Source: JANOBD01 sp031411495 (GTDB taxonomy: Bacteria; Planctomycetota; Phycisphaerae; Tepidisphaerales; Tepidisphaeraceae). From it: a DNA stretch of 64,000 nt. The stretch is taken from the NCBI GenBank assembly GCA_031411495.1, contig JANOBD010000071.1, forward strand, positions 54,092-118,091. The letters run 5' to 3'. Positions 41,497-51,162 of the stretch are shown one piece after another. Every line of letters begins with the position of its first letter. The first letter of the stretch is position 1. Both the position numbers and the translations under genes were made by a program. The notes beneath the pieces are model-generated. The model was given only the letters and a program-made list of their open reading frames with translations, was not told the origin of the DNA and made no database searches.

Positions 41497-44400
41497 ATGC
41501 CCAAGCAACTGACTGGCCGCGTACTGCTGATTCTCGCCGTATTGCTGTCGTGCCTGTACATCCTCTTCCCATACGCGTTGTCGCCAAATAAGGACGGCCA
41601 TCGCAGCCTCAAGCCCAACATTCGTCCGGGCATCGACATGGTTGGTGGGTCGAGCCTGCTGTACGAACTCAAGTTTCCAGAAGGCACCTCACCCAGTACG
41701 GAAGTCCTCGAAAAAACGATTGCCGCGCTGCGTGAACGTGTCGACCCGGAAGGCGTGAAGAATCTCGTCTGGCGCGCCAGCGGTAACGACAAGATCGAAA
41801 TCCAGCTTCCGGCGACCGATGAAAGCGTAGAAGCCAAGCCCAAACGCAAGGCACTGGCCGACGCCGAAAAGGCGCTAGACGCCAACAACGTGCGCACGCT
41901 GCAGGTTCAGGCGATCCTGAAATTGCCGCTCGCCCAGCGGACCCAGTCGCTCGAGCAGCTTGCCGAAGGCTCGCCGCGGCGGATGGAGCTCTTCACCAGG
42001 CTGCTCGAAGCGCAGACCAAGCTCGAACAGGCGCGGACCGCGCAGGATGCCGCCGGTGACGCTGCCGCGCGGGTGCAGATCGATCAGCTCATCACCCAGA
42101 TCGCGCCGCTGAATGTCGAAGTGGCAGATGTCGAGAGTGCGCTTCACCTGACGAGTAAGCAGGAGCGCGAGGCAAAGCTGGAGCAACTTCGTGGCCACGA
42201 CCCGAAAAACGTCAAGCTGCAGACGGCGGTGGACGCGTATGTGAAAGCCGCTGACGAGTTTGACAAGGTCAAGAACGCCGTCGGCGACACCGCCGAGTTG
42301 AAGAACCTGCTTAAGGGTTCGGGCGTGCTGACGTTTCATATCACTGTCAAGCCCGGCGACGCACCCGCGGAAGACATCAGCCGGATGGTCGAGCGCCTCG
42401 CCAAGGACGGCCCGCGAAGCCGGCCCGGCGACGACATGGCCTGGATGGTCAATGACCGTCCCGGCGCGATCGGCGGTAACACCGTCTGGCGCAAGTACGA
42501 TAACAAGGAGTACGTGCTCGTCTGGATGCGCTCTGACAAGTCACTGCGCAACCGCGAAGGTGCCCCGAAGTGGGTGCTGAAGGAAGCGCGCAAGACCCAG
42601 GGCCAGAACGGCGAAATGCTGATCATGTTCACGTTCGATCCGACGGGCGCGCTGCTCTTCTCGGATCTGACCGGGCGCCATCGTCCCGAATCGCCGGGCG
42701 GCCCGTTCGACCTCGCGGCCGTGCTCGATGGCAAGGTCATCTCCAACGCACGCATCAACGATCAGATCGGTGCGACGGGCACCATCAGTGGCGGCCACGG
42801 CGGCTTTACGAACGCCGAACTCGATTATCTCGAAAAGACACTCAGCGCCGGCGCACTGCCCGCGCAGCTCAATGATGAGCCGCTCGTCGAGCGAACGGTC
42901 GGACCGCAGCTCGGCGCCGACAACCTCAGGGCAGGGTTCGTCGCGTGCATTTTCGGCGTCATCGTCGTCGCGCTGTTCCTGATCAGCTATTACTACCTGA
43001 GCGGCGTGGTCGCGATGATCGCGGTGCTGCTCAACATCGCGCTCATCCTGGCGGGCATGAGCGCGCTGCAGGCGACGTTCACGTTGCCATCGGTGGCGGG
43101 CATCATTCTCACGATCGGCATGGCGGTGGACTCGAACGTGCTAATTTTCGAGCGTCTGCGTGAAGAACAGCAGCGCGGGCTCTCGCTCCGCGTGGCAATG
43201 ATCAACGCTTACGATCGCGCCTTCAGCGCGATTCTTGACTCGAATGTGACGGCCGCCATCACCGGCGTCATCCTCTTCCTCATCGGCACGGAAGACGTCA
43301 AGGGATTCGGTCTGACGCTGCTGCTGGGCATCATCAGTTCGCTCTTCACCTCGCTCTTTGTCACCAAGACCATATTCGCGTTCCTGATCGACAAGATGAA
43401 CGTCGAGCGGCTCGGCAGTGTCCCGCTCTCGCTGCCCTGGTGGGACAACATGCTCCGTCCCAAGTTCGACTGGATGGGCAAGACCTTCATGTTCCTCGGC
43501 GGCAGCGCGATCTTCATTCTCATCGGCCTGTCGATCTTTATCTGGAAGTTCAAGGCTGGCGAAGTTCTGGACATCGAGTTCGCCGGCGGAACCGTCGTGC
43601 AGTTCGACCTCAAGCAGCCGACGCCGCAGGAGGAAGTCCGCAAGCTGATCGAAGACAAGTCGGTTCAAGCCAAAGGCAGCCTGGACGCGCCCAACGTCCA
43701 ATCCGTGGGCGATTCGGTGAAGACGGCCGACGGAAAGACCGGCTACTCCACCTACGAAGTCATTACCGTCTCGACCGACCCGACCAAGGTTCGAACGGCG
43801 CTGGGCGATGCCCTGCGCGGCAAGCTGAACGTCGCCCAGGCGGCCACGTTTGACAACGCCGGCGCGCCGCTCGCCTCGGTACGCGGCACAACCGTCGTGC
43901 CGATCGAATCCGACAACCAGGAAATCGGCGGCTTTGTTCCGGCCAAGATCGCCGATCATGTCGGCGGCGTCGCGGTCATCGTCCGCAATCTCACGCCGCA
44001 CCTGGAAATCAGCGACATCACGGCGCGGTTGGATCAACAACGGATTGCGGCCGGTGCGTCGTTCAAGAAGTTCAATGTCGAGCCGCTGCCGGACGGCACC
44101 GGCGTCGTCGTGCTTGCGAGCGATTCACAGTTCCTCTACTCCGGTTCGGACGCCAATGCCGTTCAGGATTGGACCTCGAACGTTGCCAATCCGACCTGGC
44201 AGCGCATCAACGATGCGATCGGCAAGCCCGCGGAGTTCAGTCGCGTCAGCTCCATCAACCAGTCGATCGCCGGTGAGGCGTCGACCAACGCCATCATCGC
44301 GCTCATCGTTTCGGTCACGGTCATCGTGATCTACGTATGGGTGCGCTTCGGCGATTTGAAGTACGGTTCGGCGACGGTTGTGGCCTTGGTTCACGACGTG

Positions 44401-44850
44401 CTCGTCGTGCTTGCGGCCATCGGTATTGCGCACCTCGTTTCGGCGACCGTCGTCGGCCAGTGGCTGATGCTCGAACCGTTCCGCATGAACCTCACGCTCG
44501 TATCGGCCATCCTGACGATCATCGGTTCGTCGATGAGCGATACCGTCGTCGTGTTCGACCGTATCCGCGAAAACCGCGACAAGATCGGCCATGTCGATCG
44601 CCAAGTCGTCAACGATTCGATCAACCAGACCCTTAGCCGAACGCTGCTTACCGGCGGCACGACCATCGTCACGTTGCTGGTCATGTACATCACCGGCGGC
44701 GCCGCGATCCACGGGTTCACGTTCACCATGTTTGTCGGCATGATTACCGGCACCTACAGTTCGATCGCGATCGCAAGCCCGCTGCTGTTGTTAGGCGTTC
44801 GCGGCAACGCGACGCAGCAGGTGCCGATCGCCAGGCCGGCCTCGACCTGA
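41497..44850 (+). CDS. secDF: Fused protein-export membrane protein SecD-SecF
   Basis: 1,117 residues containing SecD (about 1-600) and SecF (about 640-1110) in one chain. SecD: N-terminal helix, GIDMVGGSSLLYELKFPE, then a long charged, helical insert (about 110-270) before the P1 region (GSGVLTFHI), and six-helix part with GIILTIGMAVDSNVLIFERL. SecF: FMFLGGSAIFILIGLSIFIW, DIEFAGGTVVQFDL and MSDTVVVFDRIRENRDK. It uses the proton gradient to pull translocating proteins out of SecYEG. The coiled insert is larger than in E. coli SecD. Start ATG 41497 follows ATAAAG, a weak ribosome-binding site. Confidence 0.96.
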   Translation: MPKQLTGRVLLILAVLLSCLYILFPYALSPNKDGHRSLKPNIRPGIDMVGGSSLLYELKFPEGTSPSTEVLEKTIAALRERVDPEGVKNLVWRASGNDKIEIQLPATDESVEAKPKRKALADAEKALDANNVRTLQVQAILKLPLAQRTQSLEQLAEGSPRRMELFTRLLEAQTKLEQARTAQDAAGDAAARVQIDQLITQIAPLNVEVADVESALHLTSKQEREAKLEQLRGHDPKNVKLQTAVDAYVKAADEFDKVKNAVGDTAELKNLLKGSGVLTFHITVKPGDAPAEDISRMVERLAKDGPRSRPGDDMAWMVNDRPGAIGGNTVWRKYDNKEYVLVWMRSDKSLRNREGAPKWVLKEARKTQGQNGEMLIMFTFDPTGALLFSDLTGRHRPESPGGPFDLAAVLDGKVISNARINDQIGATGTISGGHGGFTNAELDYLEKTLSAGALPAQLNDEPLVERTVGPQLGADNLRAGFVACIFGVIVVALFLISYYYLSGVVAMIAVLLNIALILAGMSALQATFTLPSVAGIILTIGMAVDSNVLIFERLREEQQRGLSLRVAMINAYDRAFSAILDSNVTAAITGVILFLIGTEDVKGFGLTLLLGIISSLFTSLFVTKTIFAFLIDKMNVERLGSVPLSLPWWDNMLRPKFDWMGKTFMFLGGSAIFILIGLSIFIWKFKAGEVLDIEFAGGTVVQFDLKQPTPQEEVRKLIEDKSVQAKGSLDAPNVQSVGDSVKTADGKTGYSTYEVITVSTDPTKVRTALGDALRGKLNVAQAATFDNAGAPLASVRGTTVVPIESDNQEIGGFVPAKIADHVGGVAVIVRNLTPHLEISDITARLDQQRIAAGASFKKFNVEPLPDGTGVVVLASDSQFLYSGSDANAVQDWTSNVANPTWQRINDAIGKPAEFSRVSSINQSIAGEASTNAIIALIVSVTVIVIYVWVRFGDLKYGSATVVALVHDVLVVLAAIGIAHLVSATVVGQWLMLEPFRMNLTLVSAILTIIGSSMSDTVVVFDRIRENRDKIGHVDRQVVNDSINQTLSRTLLTGGTTIVTLLVMYITGGAAIHGFTFTMFVGMITGTYSSIAIASPLLLLGVRGNATQQVPIARPAST

Positions 44851-44879
44851 TCTCAAACCGGCGTATTGATGATTGATCC

Positions 44880-44917
44880 GACGCTCGCAACCCGATGGTT
44901 GCGAGCGTCTTCGATTT
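44880..44917 (+). terminator. Terminator downstream of secDF
   Basis: Perfect 12-bp stem GACGCTCGCAAC / GTTGCGAGCGTC with a 6-base loop, followed by TTCGATTT. It lies 30 bases after the secDF stop, between convergent genes, and could work for both strands. The remaining 150 bases to 45068 show nothing. Confidence 0.7.
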
Positions 44918-45068
44918 CACGCGCACGCCTGAACCGCCGTCATGGCCATCGGGGGCAGCGCTCCGGGCGCGGCGATGCCTTTGCGTTCGGGGCCATTGCC
45001 GAGCCGGTCGATCGGAAGGTGCGCTTGGTCCGTCGCGGGGACGATGCTTCGCGGCTCGGCCGGGCGAC

Positions 45069-45650
45069 TCACGCGCGTCTGGCGAGTTTCTCTTCGATCT
45101 TCCTGGCGACGTAGCGTTCGAGGTTCGGATCGTTGCCGACCGGAAACCAATATGAATCGGGGGCGACGACGCCGGCATCGCTGAGCGTGTTGCCGGTGGG
45201 CGTGTAACGGTCGCGGTAGATGGAGCGATATCCGGCGGCCGTCGTCAGGCGGCGCTCGGACAGGCTGAAGCGCTCGACCAGCACTTCAGGCCTGGCGACA
45301 AAGCGCCCGTCCGCATCCTTCTCGATTCGGACGGTAAGCGTTCGGCGAATCTTTCCCAGGGAGCTTTCGAGCTTGTCGGTCGACGTCCTCAATTCGGATC
45401 GCCAGACCTCGAACCACTGGGCGCTGATCGTCGGCTCGCTGCGATAGAGGCCGGTGCGATAGTCGCGGACCGAAGGCGGGAAGAGCAGTTCACGTGAAAC
45501 CGCTTCGGTCACTTTCATCAGCGATTCGAAATCGCCGCCGACGATGCTCACGCCCGAGGGCTGTGTGGTCGCCGAGCGAATCGGCTGGCTGGAACAGCCA
45601 CCGATCAGGCCAGCCATAGCGATGAAACTTGCGAGGTGTAAGTGTCCCAT
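45069..45650 (-). CDS. Hypothetical lipoprotein downstream of pyk
   Basis: 193 residues with signal peptide and lipobox (FIAMAGLIGGC). The mature part has a Ser/Thr linker then an alpha/beta domain (LMKVTEAVSRELLFPPSVRD; RTLTVRIEKDADGRFVARPE; VERFSLSERRLTTAAGYRSI). It vaguely resembles small planctomycete outer-membrane or LptE-like lipoproteins, but I cannot name a family. It is 16 bases downstream of pyruvate kinase on the same strand, so it shares the transcript. Confidence 0.7.
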   Translation of the reverse strand: MGHLHLASFIAMAGLIGGCSSQPIRSATTQPSGVSIVGGDFESLMKVTEAVSRELLFPPSVRDYRTGLYRSEPTISAQWFEVWRSELRTSTDKLESSLGKIRRTLTVRIEKDADGRFVARPEVLVERFSLSERRLTTAAGYRSIYRDRYTPTGNTLSDAGVVAPDSYWFPVGNDPNLERYVARKIEEKLARRA

Positions 45651-45666
45651 GAGAACTCCATTTCGA

Positions 45667-47142
45667 TCACGATCGCTCGGTCGACGTCGGGCTCAGAGCG
45701 CTCCAGCGCTGGCCGACGGTGTGAAGGATCACGCTGTTCATCGTGTCCGGCATCGCGCTTGACCAGCCGGCGACGATGAGGATTCGATCTTCAATACTCG
45801 CGTAACTGTGCTGAAGCACGAGTTTGTCGACGCCGGCGATCAGTTCGTTCAGGTCGTGCGTGCGCCCCATTTCGTGCGGGACGACGCCGTAATGAATCGC
45901 CATGCGACGCAGGGTCTTGGTGTCGGAGGACAGGGCGACGATCGGACAGTGAAAGTGGTGCTTGGAGAAAAGCCGTGCCGTCGTGCCGCGCTGGCTCCAG
46001 ATGACGACCAGCTTCACTTTTGAGTCCTGCGCGATGCGCCACGCGCCGCGCGCGAGCGCCTGTGCGGCGAGATCCCCATGGACATTCGGCGGTTCCGCAT
46101 CCGGGGGAACGACCGAGTCGAGATATTGTTCGGTCGTCTCGGCGACGTGCGCCATCGTGTGTACCGCGCCGAGCGGGAACTTGCCGACGCTTGTCTCGGC
46201 ACTGAGCATCACGGCGTCGGTGCCGTCGAATATCGCGTTGGCGACGTCGCTCACTTCCGCGCGGGTCGGCGTGCCTTGCTCCACCATGCTCTGGAGCATC
46301 TGCGTCGCAACGATGACCGGCTTTCCGGCGGCCTGGCAGCGACGAATGAGATCCTTCTGGATGATTGGCACCTGCGCGACGTCCATCTCCACGCCGAGGT
46401 CGCCGCGCGCGACCATCAAGCCATCTGATGCCGCAAGGATGTTGCCGATGTCGGCGATCGCCTCGGCCTTTTCGATCTTGGCGATGAGCTGGATGTCCGT
46501 CGCTTTTTTGTATTGAAGATGGCCGCGCAGAAGCTTGAGATCATCGGCGCGGCGAACGAAGGAAAGGGCGAGGTAGTCGAGATCATTGGCGGCGGCCCAG
46601 TCGACGCACTCGAAGTCGCGATCGGTGATCGAGGGCACATTGATGATCGTGTTGGGAAGGTTAATGCCCTTGGAACTCTTCAGGATGCCGCCGAGGGTAC
46701 AGCTCATCTTCACTTCGCGGGACGTTTTCTCCGTGACGACGAACCGGAGCATGCCGTCTTCGATGAGGACGCGGTTGCCGATTTGGACGTCGTCGACAAA
46801 CGTTTCCAGGATGGTCGAGACGCGCTTATTGGTGCCGACGATCGGTTCGCGTTGGACGATGATCTCGTCCCCGACGGCGACCGGCATGCCGCCGGTGCCG
46901 TTTTCGTCGGCGATCTGTCCCAGGCGGATCTTTGGGCCGCACAGGTCGCCCAGGACGGCAATGGGGTGGGTAAAGCGTTTGGACGTCTCGCGGATGAGCG
47001 CGAGCATCTCGGCGTGTTTGGCTAGGTCGCCGTGCGAGAAGTTCAGCCGGCAAATGTCGACGCCGGCCTCAAAGATCGAATAGAGCGTTTTTTCATCCGC
47101 CACCGCGGGACCCATGGTGGCGATGATCTTGGTTCGAATCAT
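45667..47142 (-). CDS. pyk: Pyruvate kinase
   Basis: 491 residues starting MIRTKIIATMGPAVADE. Family landmarks: LNFSHGD, the substrate/metal region LIAKIEKAEAIADIGNIL, DGLMVARGDLGVEM, the signature KPVIVATQMLQSM, and SDVANAIFDGTDAVMLSAET. The C-terminal domain is complete (VVIWSQRGTTARLFSKHHFHCP). It makes ATP and pyruvate from phosphoenolpyruvate and ADP at the end of glycolysis. Length matches bacterial type. The region upstream (47143-47388, 246 bases) separates it from a divergent surface protein gene and has no other gene. Confidence 0.95.
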   Translation of the reverse strand: MIRTKIIATMGPAVADEKTLYSIFEAGVDICRLNFSHGDLAKHAEMLALIRETSKRFTHPIAVLGDLCGPKIRLGQIADENGTGGMPVAVGDEIIVQREPIVGTNKRVSTILETFVDDVQIGNRVLIEDGMLRFVVTEKTSREVKMSCTLGGILKSSKGINLPNTIINVPSITDRDFECVDWAAANDLDYLALSFVRRADDLKLLRGHLQYKKATDIQLIAKIEKAEAIADIGNILAASDGLMVARGDLGVEMDVAQVPIIQKDLIRRCQAAGKPVIVATQMLQSMVEQGTPTRAEVSDVANAIFDGTDAVMLSAETSVGKFPLGAVHTMAHVAETTEQYLDSVVPPDAEPPNVHGDLAAQALARGAWRIAQDSKVKLVVIWSQRGTTARLFSKHHFHCPIVALSSDTKTLRRMAIHYGVVPHEMGRTHDLNELIAGVDKLVLQHSYASIEDRILIVAGWSSAMPDTMNSVILHTVGQRWSALSPTSTERS

Positions 47143-47388
47143 CGAAGGGCGATTGTGGGCTTCGGCGGCAACAATTCAATCGGACCTTCGATTTCTCGGG
47201 AATCACTTCAACCGGTATCACCTCCATTCTTCACGCGCGTGATCGGACCTTCCAAGCGGACCCAACGCGGTTATCGGGGATTGATATCCCCACTCGCCCG
47301 CCCATCCAGAAATCTTTCAGGCCAGACTTGTCGACTGTTTGTCGCAATCCGATATCGAACCCGGTCCTTTAAGGAGCCGAGGTTGAAC

Positions 47389-48105
47389 ATGAAAATCGTT
47401 TCTTTCGATGGTCTTGAGTCCCGAGTTCTGATGACCGCCGTCCACTCCGAGCCGCCAAATCCGACGGTGGATCCGACGGTGCTGGAAGCAGATCGCGCCA
47501 AGATCCAGGCGGACCTGCTGACGATGACATCGGATTACAAGGCGAACAGTGCCGCGCTGGCGGCCGCCCGGGCCGCACGCGACGCCCACAAGAAAGCGTC
47601 CGATGCGCTGCTTAAAACGCTGACGACGAAGAAGTGTACCGACAACAAGGCGCTCGCCGCGCTGCAGGGCAACCAGGAGAAGGCGCTGGCCGCCTTCCGG
47701 GCAAAGTGGGGACCGATCGTCGGTCCGCTGGAAAAGGATGTGAAGACGGACACCCCGGGCGAAACCGAAGAGGAACGCGCATCGGACGCGGAGCGGCTGG
47801 CGGCGTATCGCGTGCAGTTGATGGCCGACTACACCGCGATCACGGACAAGACCAAGGCCGACCGTGCCTCGTTGACCGAAATGGTAACTTCCGACAAGGC
47901 CGCGATCGACGCCGCCAAGGCGGCCGCGCTGGAACAGCTCAAGGCGGATGCCGCCGCCGTCAGCGCCGCCGAGAAGGCGATGCAGACCACCTTCAACAGC
48001 GATCGCGCCATCGTCCTGGCCGATTTCGCGACGTACCGCTCGCACGGTGGCAACGTCGACGCGCTCAAGATCAAGCTGCCCGGGCTTGAAAGCGTGAAGA
48101 AGTGA
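47389..48105 (+). CDS. Coiled-coil surface protein with LESRVLM start, copy 1
   Basis: 238 residues from ATG 47389, with AAGGAG 11-12 bases upstream. The N-terminus MKIVSFDGLESRVLMTAVHS has the planctomycete LExR-xLM motif. The rest is strongly helical and Ala/Lys/Asp/Glu-rich (heptad-like), interrupted by a distinctive centre: KWGPIVGPLEKDVKTDTPGE, TEEERASDAERLAAYRVQLM. There is one cysteine and no catalytic motif. A paralogue follows at 48301. The function is unknown; a rod-like exported structural protein is plausible. Confidence 0.8.
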   Translation: MKIVSFDGLESRVLMTAVHSEPPNPTVDPTVLEADRAKIQADLLTMTSDYKANSAALAAARAARDAHKKASDALLKTLTTKKCTDNKALAALQGNQEKALAAFRAKWGPIVGPLEKDVKTDTPGETEEERASDAERLAAYRVQLMADYTAITDKTKADRASLTEMVTSDKAAIDAAKAAALEQLKADAAAVSAAEKAMQTTFNSDRAIVLADFATYRSHGGNVDALKIKLPGLESVKK

Positions 48106-48132
48106 TCTGACTCGACAAGGTCAAAACATATG

Positions 48133-48163
48133 CGGACGAGCCTGCGCCTCGCGGGCTCGTCCG
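48133..48163 (+). terminator. Hairpin between the two coiled-coil genes
   Basis: Perfect 10-bp stem CGGACGAGCC / GGCTCGTCCG with an 11-base loop, 28 bases after the first gene. There is no T run after it, so termination may be partial and the second gene partly co-transcribed. Confidence 0.45.
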
Positions 48164-48300
48164 TCTGCGCGCACGGGAATCGCGTCCGGATGCGTGGTTT
48201 CCCAGGCATGGCCCGCAAACTTTGCCTTCCAGCGGGCAGCTTGTCTGGTTCAACGGCGAATTGGATATCGATGTGTCCCAGACTGAAAGGAACTACCTTC

Positions 48301-48993
48301 ATGCATCAAGTCACATTCTGCGTTCTCGAGTCCCGCACCCTTCTCCACGGCACATCGGTCGTCGTCGACCCCGCTGCGCTCGAAGCTGCTAGGGCGAATG
48401 TCATGTCGTCGCTGACGACATTGCAGGCACATTACGCGGCCAACAAATCGGCGGTTGAATCGGCGCGGGCGATGCTAGCGACGCATCGCGCGGGCGTGTC
48501 GGCGACGCTCGCGCCGCTGCAGTCGGAGTTACGGGCCGACAGACAGGCGCGCAACGCAGATCTCGCGCAGAAGCGAATGGACCTTAAATCCGTTCGGGAC
48601 ATCTGGCGACCGATCGTGGCGGCCGATCAGCTGGACGTCATGACCGACACCGAAGGCGAGACCGATGAAGAGCGCGCCGCCGACCTAGTGAAGCTCGAAG
48701 AGGATCGCAACACCTACAACGCCGCGCGAACGGCTGCAACCGTCGCGGTTGAGGATGCGCGTGCGTTCTGGGACCACGAACTCAGGACTGATCATGACGC
48801 GATCGACGCCGCTCGCGAAGCGGCGCGGTCTCAGCTCCGCGCTGATGAACTCGCAGTGAAAACCGCGCAGCGCACCATGCGGTCAGTGTTTAATACCGAC
48901 AAGCTGATCCTGAGAGAAGCGATCGACGATTATCGCGACGCGGGCGGCCGGAAGAGTGATCTGCACCTGCCGGCGCTGCCGAAAATCTGTTAA
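48301..48993 (+). CDS. Coiled-coil surface protein with LESRTLL start, copy 2
   Basis: 230 residues from ATG 48301 (AAAGGA upstream). The start MHQVTFCVLESRTLLHGTSV has the LExRxLL motif. The helical body parallels the gene upstream: IWRPIVAADQLDVMTDTEGE and TDEERAADLVKLEEDRNTYN align with KWGPIV...DTPGETEEERASD of copy 1, as do DAIDAAREAARSQLRADELA and MRSVFNTDKLILREAIDDYR. Clear tandem duplication with about a third of positions kept by eye. Function is unknown. Confidence 0.78.
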   Translation: MHQVTFCVLESRTLLHGTSVVVDPAALEAARANVMSSLTTLQAHYAANKSAVESARAMLATHRAGVSATLAPLQSELRADRQARNADLAQKRMDLKSVRDIWRPIVAADQLDVMTDTEGETDEERAADLVKLEEDRNTYNAARTAATVAVEDARAFWDHELRTDHDAIDAAREAARSQLRADELAVKTAQRTMRSVFNTDKLILREAIDDYRDAGGRKSDLHLPALPKIC

Positions 48994-49029
48994 CGAAATC
49001 TGCCGAAACTCCCTGTCGATGCTCAAAAG

Positions 49030-49066
49030 CGAAGGCTCGCGCACGGTGCGCGAGCCTTCGTTTGTT
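49030..49066. terminator. Bidirectional terminator between coiled-coil gene and aspS
   Basis: Perfect 14-bp stem CGAAGGCTCGCGCA / TGCGCGAGCCTTCG with a 3-base loop, then TTTGTTG on the plus strand. It lies between convergent genes and could serve both. Confidence 0.8.
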
Positions 49067-49087
49067 GTCGAAGTCACGATCACCCGA

Positions 49088-50911
49088 TCAGGCCTTGGGT
49101 GCCGCTTCCTTCGCCGGCGGCAGGTTGAGCTTGATGTGGGTGTCGCGAAGCTGGCGTTCTTCGATGGCGCTCGGCGCCCCAGACATGATGTCCGAGCCGC
49201 TCTGCGTCTTCGGGAACGCGATGACGTCGCGGATGTTCTCGATGCCGCGCAGGAGCATCACCAGTCGATCCAGCCCCAGCGCGATGCCGCCGTGCGGCGG
49301 AGCGCCGTAGGTGAGCGCATCGAGCAGGAAGCCGAACTTGGCTCGCTGATCTTCCGGGCCGATGCCCAGGAGCTTGAAGACCTTGCTCTGGTGATCCATC
49401 CGGTGGATACGGATCGAGCCGCCCCCGATCTCGTAGCCGTTGAGGACGATGTCGTAAGCCTTGGCCTGGATCTTTTCAATTGCCGCCCGGTCGGTCGAAT
49501 CGAGTTGATCCATGTACTCGTCCTTCGGCGATGTGAATGGATGGTGCAGGGCGACGAACCGCTTGTCTTCTTCATCGAACTCGAAGCTCGGGAAGTCGAC
49601 GACCCAGACGAACGCCAGTTCCTTGTCCGGCGTCATCTTCAGGTCGCGGAACATCTTCTGGCGGAGTTCGCCGAGCACTTTGTGGACAACCTTGGGCTTG
49701 TCGGCCGCGAAGCAGAGCAGGTCGCCTTCCTTGGCGCCGAGGCGTGCGAGGAGATCGCCTTCGATGCCCGCCACGAACTTGGCGATGCCGGTGTCGAGCT
49801 TGCCGCCGACGACTTTCGTCACGGCCAGGCCCTTCGCGCCATAGTCCTTCGACCAGACCGCGAGGGCGTCGGTCTGCGCGCGCGACATCACACCGCCGCC
49901 GGGGACGACGATGGCCTTGATCATCTCCGCGCCGGTGAAGACCTTGAAGTCAGTCTTCTTGGCGAGGTCGGTGATGTCGATGAGCTTCATGCCGAACCGC
50001 AGGTCGGGCCGGTCCGAGCCGTAGCTGTTCATCGCTTCGTCGTAGCTCATGTGGTCGATCGGCAGCTTGACGTCGTGGCCCTTGATGTCTTTCCAGATCT
50101 TCGCGATCAGGCCTTCCATCACCTTGATGATGTCTTCGCGGTCGATGAACGACATCTCGACGTCGAGCTGCGTGAACTCGGCCTGCCGGTCGGCGCGTGG
50201 GTCTTCATCGCGGAAGCAGCGGACGATCTGCATGTACTTGTCGCAGCCGCCGACCATCAACAATTGCTTGAACAGCTGCGGGCTCTGCGGCAGTGCGTAG
50301 AACGTGCCGGGCTGATGACGCGAAGGGACGATGAAATCGCGCGCGCCTTCGGGCGTGCTCTTGGTCAGCATGGGCGTTTCGATTTCCCAGAAGCCCAGGT
50401 CGCCGAGGTAGTCGCGCATGATCTTGGTCACGCGGTAGCGCGTGCGCATCGTGTCCTGCATGCTCGGGCGGCGCAGGTCGAGGTAGCGGTATTGGAGTCG
50501 ACGCTCTTCGCCGGTCTGCTCGTGATCGTCCGGCAGGAAGGGGGGCGTCGGGCTCTCGCTCAGGACCTTGAGATCCTTCACCCGCACTTCGACCTTGCCG
50601 GTGGCGAGCTTGGGGTTTTCGAGGGATTTGCCCTTGTCATCCGTCCCACGGTCGGCGACTTCGCCGGTGACGGAGATGACCCACTCGCTGCGCAGCTTCC
50701 GGGCGAGTTCGATCGTTTCCGGCCCGCACGCATCGGGCGTGAAGACGAGTTGGGTGAGGCCGTCGCGGTCGCGGATGTCGATGAAGACCATGCCGCCGTA
50801 GTCGCGGTAGTTGTGAACCCAGCCGGAAAGGGTAACGGTTTTGCCAACGTCGGAAATGCGGATCTGGCCGCAGGTGGCGGAACGGAACTTGGTTTGGATG
50901 TAGTCGGACAT
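49088..50911 (-). CDS. aspS: Aspartyl-tRNA synthetase
   Basis: 607 residues. N-terminal OB-fold anticodon-binding domain (VTLSGWVHNYRDYGGMVFID), class II motifs (motif 1 YLGDLGFWEIETPMLTKSTP; motif 2 MQIVRCFRDEDPRADRQAEF; motif 3 GGIALGLDRLVMLLRG) and the bacterial GAD insertion between motifs 2 and 3. Charges tRNA-Asp; bacterial enzymes of this type may also be non-discriminating toward tRNA-Asn, which cannot be decided here. No strong ribosome-binding site precedes ATG 50911. The gene ends in an Ala/Lys-rich tail. Confidence 0.96.
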   Translation of the reverse strand: MSDYIQTKFRSATCGQIRISDVGKTVTLSGWVHNYRDYGGMVFIDIRDRDGLTQLVFTPDACGPETIELARKLRSEWVISVTGEVADRGTDDKGKSLENPKLATGKVEVRVKDLKVLSESPTPPFLPDDHEQTGEERRLQYRYLDLRRPSMQDTMRTRYRVTKIMRDYLGDLGFWEIETPMLTKSTPEGARDFIVPSRHQPGTFYALPQSPQLFKQLLMVGGCDKYMQIVRCFRDEDPRADRQAEFTQLDVEMSFIDREDIIKVMEGLIAKIWKDIKGHDVKLPIDHMSYDEAMNSYGSDRPDLRFGMKLIDITDLAKKTDFKVFTGAEMIKAIVVPGGGVMSRAQTDALAVWSKDYGAKGLAVTKVVGGKLDTGIAKFVAGIEGDLLARLGAKEGDLLCFAADKPKVVHKVLGELRQKMFRDLKMTPDKELAFVWVVDFPSFEFDEEDKRFVALHHPFTSPKDEYMDQLDSTDRAAIEKIQAKAYDIVLNGYEIGGGSIRIHRMDHQSKVFKLLGIGPEDQRAKFGFLLDALTYGAPPHGGIALGLDRLVMLLRGIENIRDVIAFPKTQSGSDIMSGAPSAIEERQLRDTHIKLNLPPAKEAAPKA

Positions 50912-50926
50912 TTGATTCTCGAAAAA

Positions 50927-50983
50927 GTGGCACGGGCGTCTCGCCCGTGAAATCTAAGAGCATGGGCGAGACGCCCATGCCAC
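50927..50983. repeat. GTGGCACGGGCGTCTCGCCC palindromic repeat, copy 1
   Basis: Left unit 50927-50949 and right unit 50961-50983 are inverted copies of one 23-base sequence, differing at two positions; each unit is itself partly palindromic (GGGCG..CGCCC). A second pair lies at 51163-51217. The 308-base gap 50912-51219 holds these repeats and no gene. Confidence 0.75.
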
Positions 50984-51162
50984 GGGGACAGGTATTTTGC
51001 AGAAATCAGTTGTGAAGGGAAACGAGAGCGGGCACGAAGGCTCACTGAAGGTTCAGGAGTCGCGACGTGCCTTGATATTGGCGTCCGAATTGAACTTGGC
51101 CGCGTGGGGCATGCGAGGATTTATCGGCAAAAGTAGCGCGGTTGTAAAGGCAATTCTCAAAG

